This document shows, piece after piece, positions 7,315-7,544 of a DNA stretch of 7,544 nucleotides (position 1 is its first letter; every line of letters starts with the position of its first letter). Origin of the DNA: Pseudomonadota bacterium (GTDB taxonomy: Bacteria > Pseudomonadota > Alphaproteobacteria > Rhizobiales > Xanthobacteraceae). A model generated the notes under the pieces. It had not been told where the DNA came from. It made no database searches and saw only the letters and a program-made list of their open reading frames with translations. The stretch lies in assembly GCA_021779635.1 (NCBI GenBank), contig JAJYAH010000323.1:1-7544 (forward strand). The letters are read 5' to 3'. A program made the translations under genes and the position numbers.

Positions 7315-7342
7315 GTGAGGAAATCCGTGAAAGGAGACGTTG

Positions 7343-7356
7343 GGCGCGATCGCGCC
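7343..7356 (-). promoter_or_regulatory. Perfect 14-bp palindrome in the rplM leader
   Basis: GGCGCGATCGCGCC is a perfect palindrome 28 nt upstream of the rplM start codon. From the predicted promoter it would lie within the first 20 nt of the transcript, where it can fold as a 5-bp GC stem with a GATC loop. It could be a 5' stabilising hairpin, an element for L13 feedback, or a DNA-level operator. No T-tract follows, so it is not a terminator. Confidence 0.45.
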
Positions 7357-7367
7357 GAACTACGGGG

Positions 7368-7396
7368 TTTCTAGATAACAGCACGGCCGACGTCAA
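7368..7396 (-). promoter_or_regulatory. Predicted sigma-70 promoter of rplM-rpsI
   Basis: On the - strand, TTGACG (complement of 7391-7396; 5 of 6 to consensus) and TAGAAA (complement of 7368-7373; 4 of 6) are separated by exactly 17 bp. The expected start near 7360 gives a leader of about 46 nt. A second TTGACA (complement of 7407-7412) lies upstream but has no -10 element at the right distance. AT-rich sequence further upstream (7421-7468) contrasts with the GC-rich surroundings. Confidence 0.6.
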
Positions 7397-7468
7397 TGCC
7401 AAACGATGTCAATTAGTCATGTAAAAACAGCAAGTTATAAATATGGTTCTATATTACCGTAAAAAACA

Positions 7469-7544
7469 CTAAGCATTTGGAATGGAATAGGTTGCGGTCA
7501 CATGGGCGATCGGGTCGGGCGACGTCCCCGACAGCAGACTGACC
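7469..7544 (-). CDS. C-terminal fragment of a probable PaaI-type thioesterase (cut by window edge)
   Basis: Reading the - strand from the window edge, an open frame of 24 codons ends in TAG at 7469-7471. Its final residues, AHVTATYSIPNA, resemble the last beta-strand of hotdog-fold PaaI-family thioesterases, and a thioesterase of this type commonly lies just upstream of rplM-rpsI in rhizobial genomes. The gene begins outside the window, so the active site cannot be checked. Both the frame and the identity rest on a short stretch plus context. Confidence 0.55.
   Translation of the reverse strand, partial: VSLLSGTSPDPIAHVTATYSIPNA

Overview
The window looks like ordinary chromosome of an alphaproteobacterium of the Bradyrhizobium/Rhodopseudomonas type (Nitrobacteraceae). 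The basis is the high-GC codon use, the glnB-glnA nitrogen-assimilation pair, the N-terminally extended S9 protein, and a thioesterase-like tail upstream of rplM-rpsI. The assignment comes from recognising proteins, not from a search, so genus is not claimed. I see no insertion sequence, phage gene, CRISPR array, tRNA or rRNA.

Layout. Positions 1-1960 on the + strand hold glnB (PII signal protein, GTG start) and glnA (type I glutamine synthetase with its adenylylation tyrosine). The 115-bp gap between them carries a spaced direct repeat. A strong hairpin with T/A tracts on both sides closes the block and probably also terminates the convergent gene at 2016-2783. That gene, on the - strand, encodes a class-I glutamine amidotransferase-like hydrolase resembling PuuD (gamma-glutamyl-GABA hydrolase). 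A 261-bp divergent spacer rich in small inverted repeats separates it from a + strand AI-2E family membrane protein, most likely starting at GTG 3045.

From 4192 to the right edge everything is on the - strand: a 100-aa protein resembling the antibiotic-biosynthesis-monooxygenase (ABM) fold; a 78-aa protein with one C-terminal membrane segment, followed by its own terminator; a multi-pass membrane diguanylate cyclase with an intact GGEEF site and RxxD inhibition site; a terminator; then rpsI and rplM separated by 1 nt. Upstream of rplM are a good promoter candidate and a leader with a perfect 14-bp palindrome but no Shine-Dalgarno sequence. The last 76 bases hold the C-terminus of a further - strand gene that reads like a PaaI-type thioesterase.

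How the genes work together. GlnB and GlnA form the core of ammonia assimilation: PII senses 2-oxoglutarate, ATP and glutamine status and controls GlnA adenylylation. The PuuD-like hydrolase could return glutamate from gamma-glutamylated amines, but no other polyamine-pathway gene is present here. The diguanylate cyclase and the small membrane protein may be co-transcribed. rplM-rpsI is a classical ribosomal operon. No clearly novel multi-gene system is evident; the best leads are non-coding (the rplM leader and the glnB-glnA spacer) plus the unknown small membrane protein beside the cyclase.
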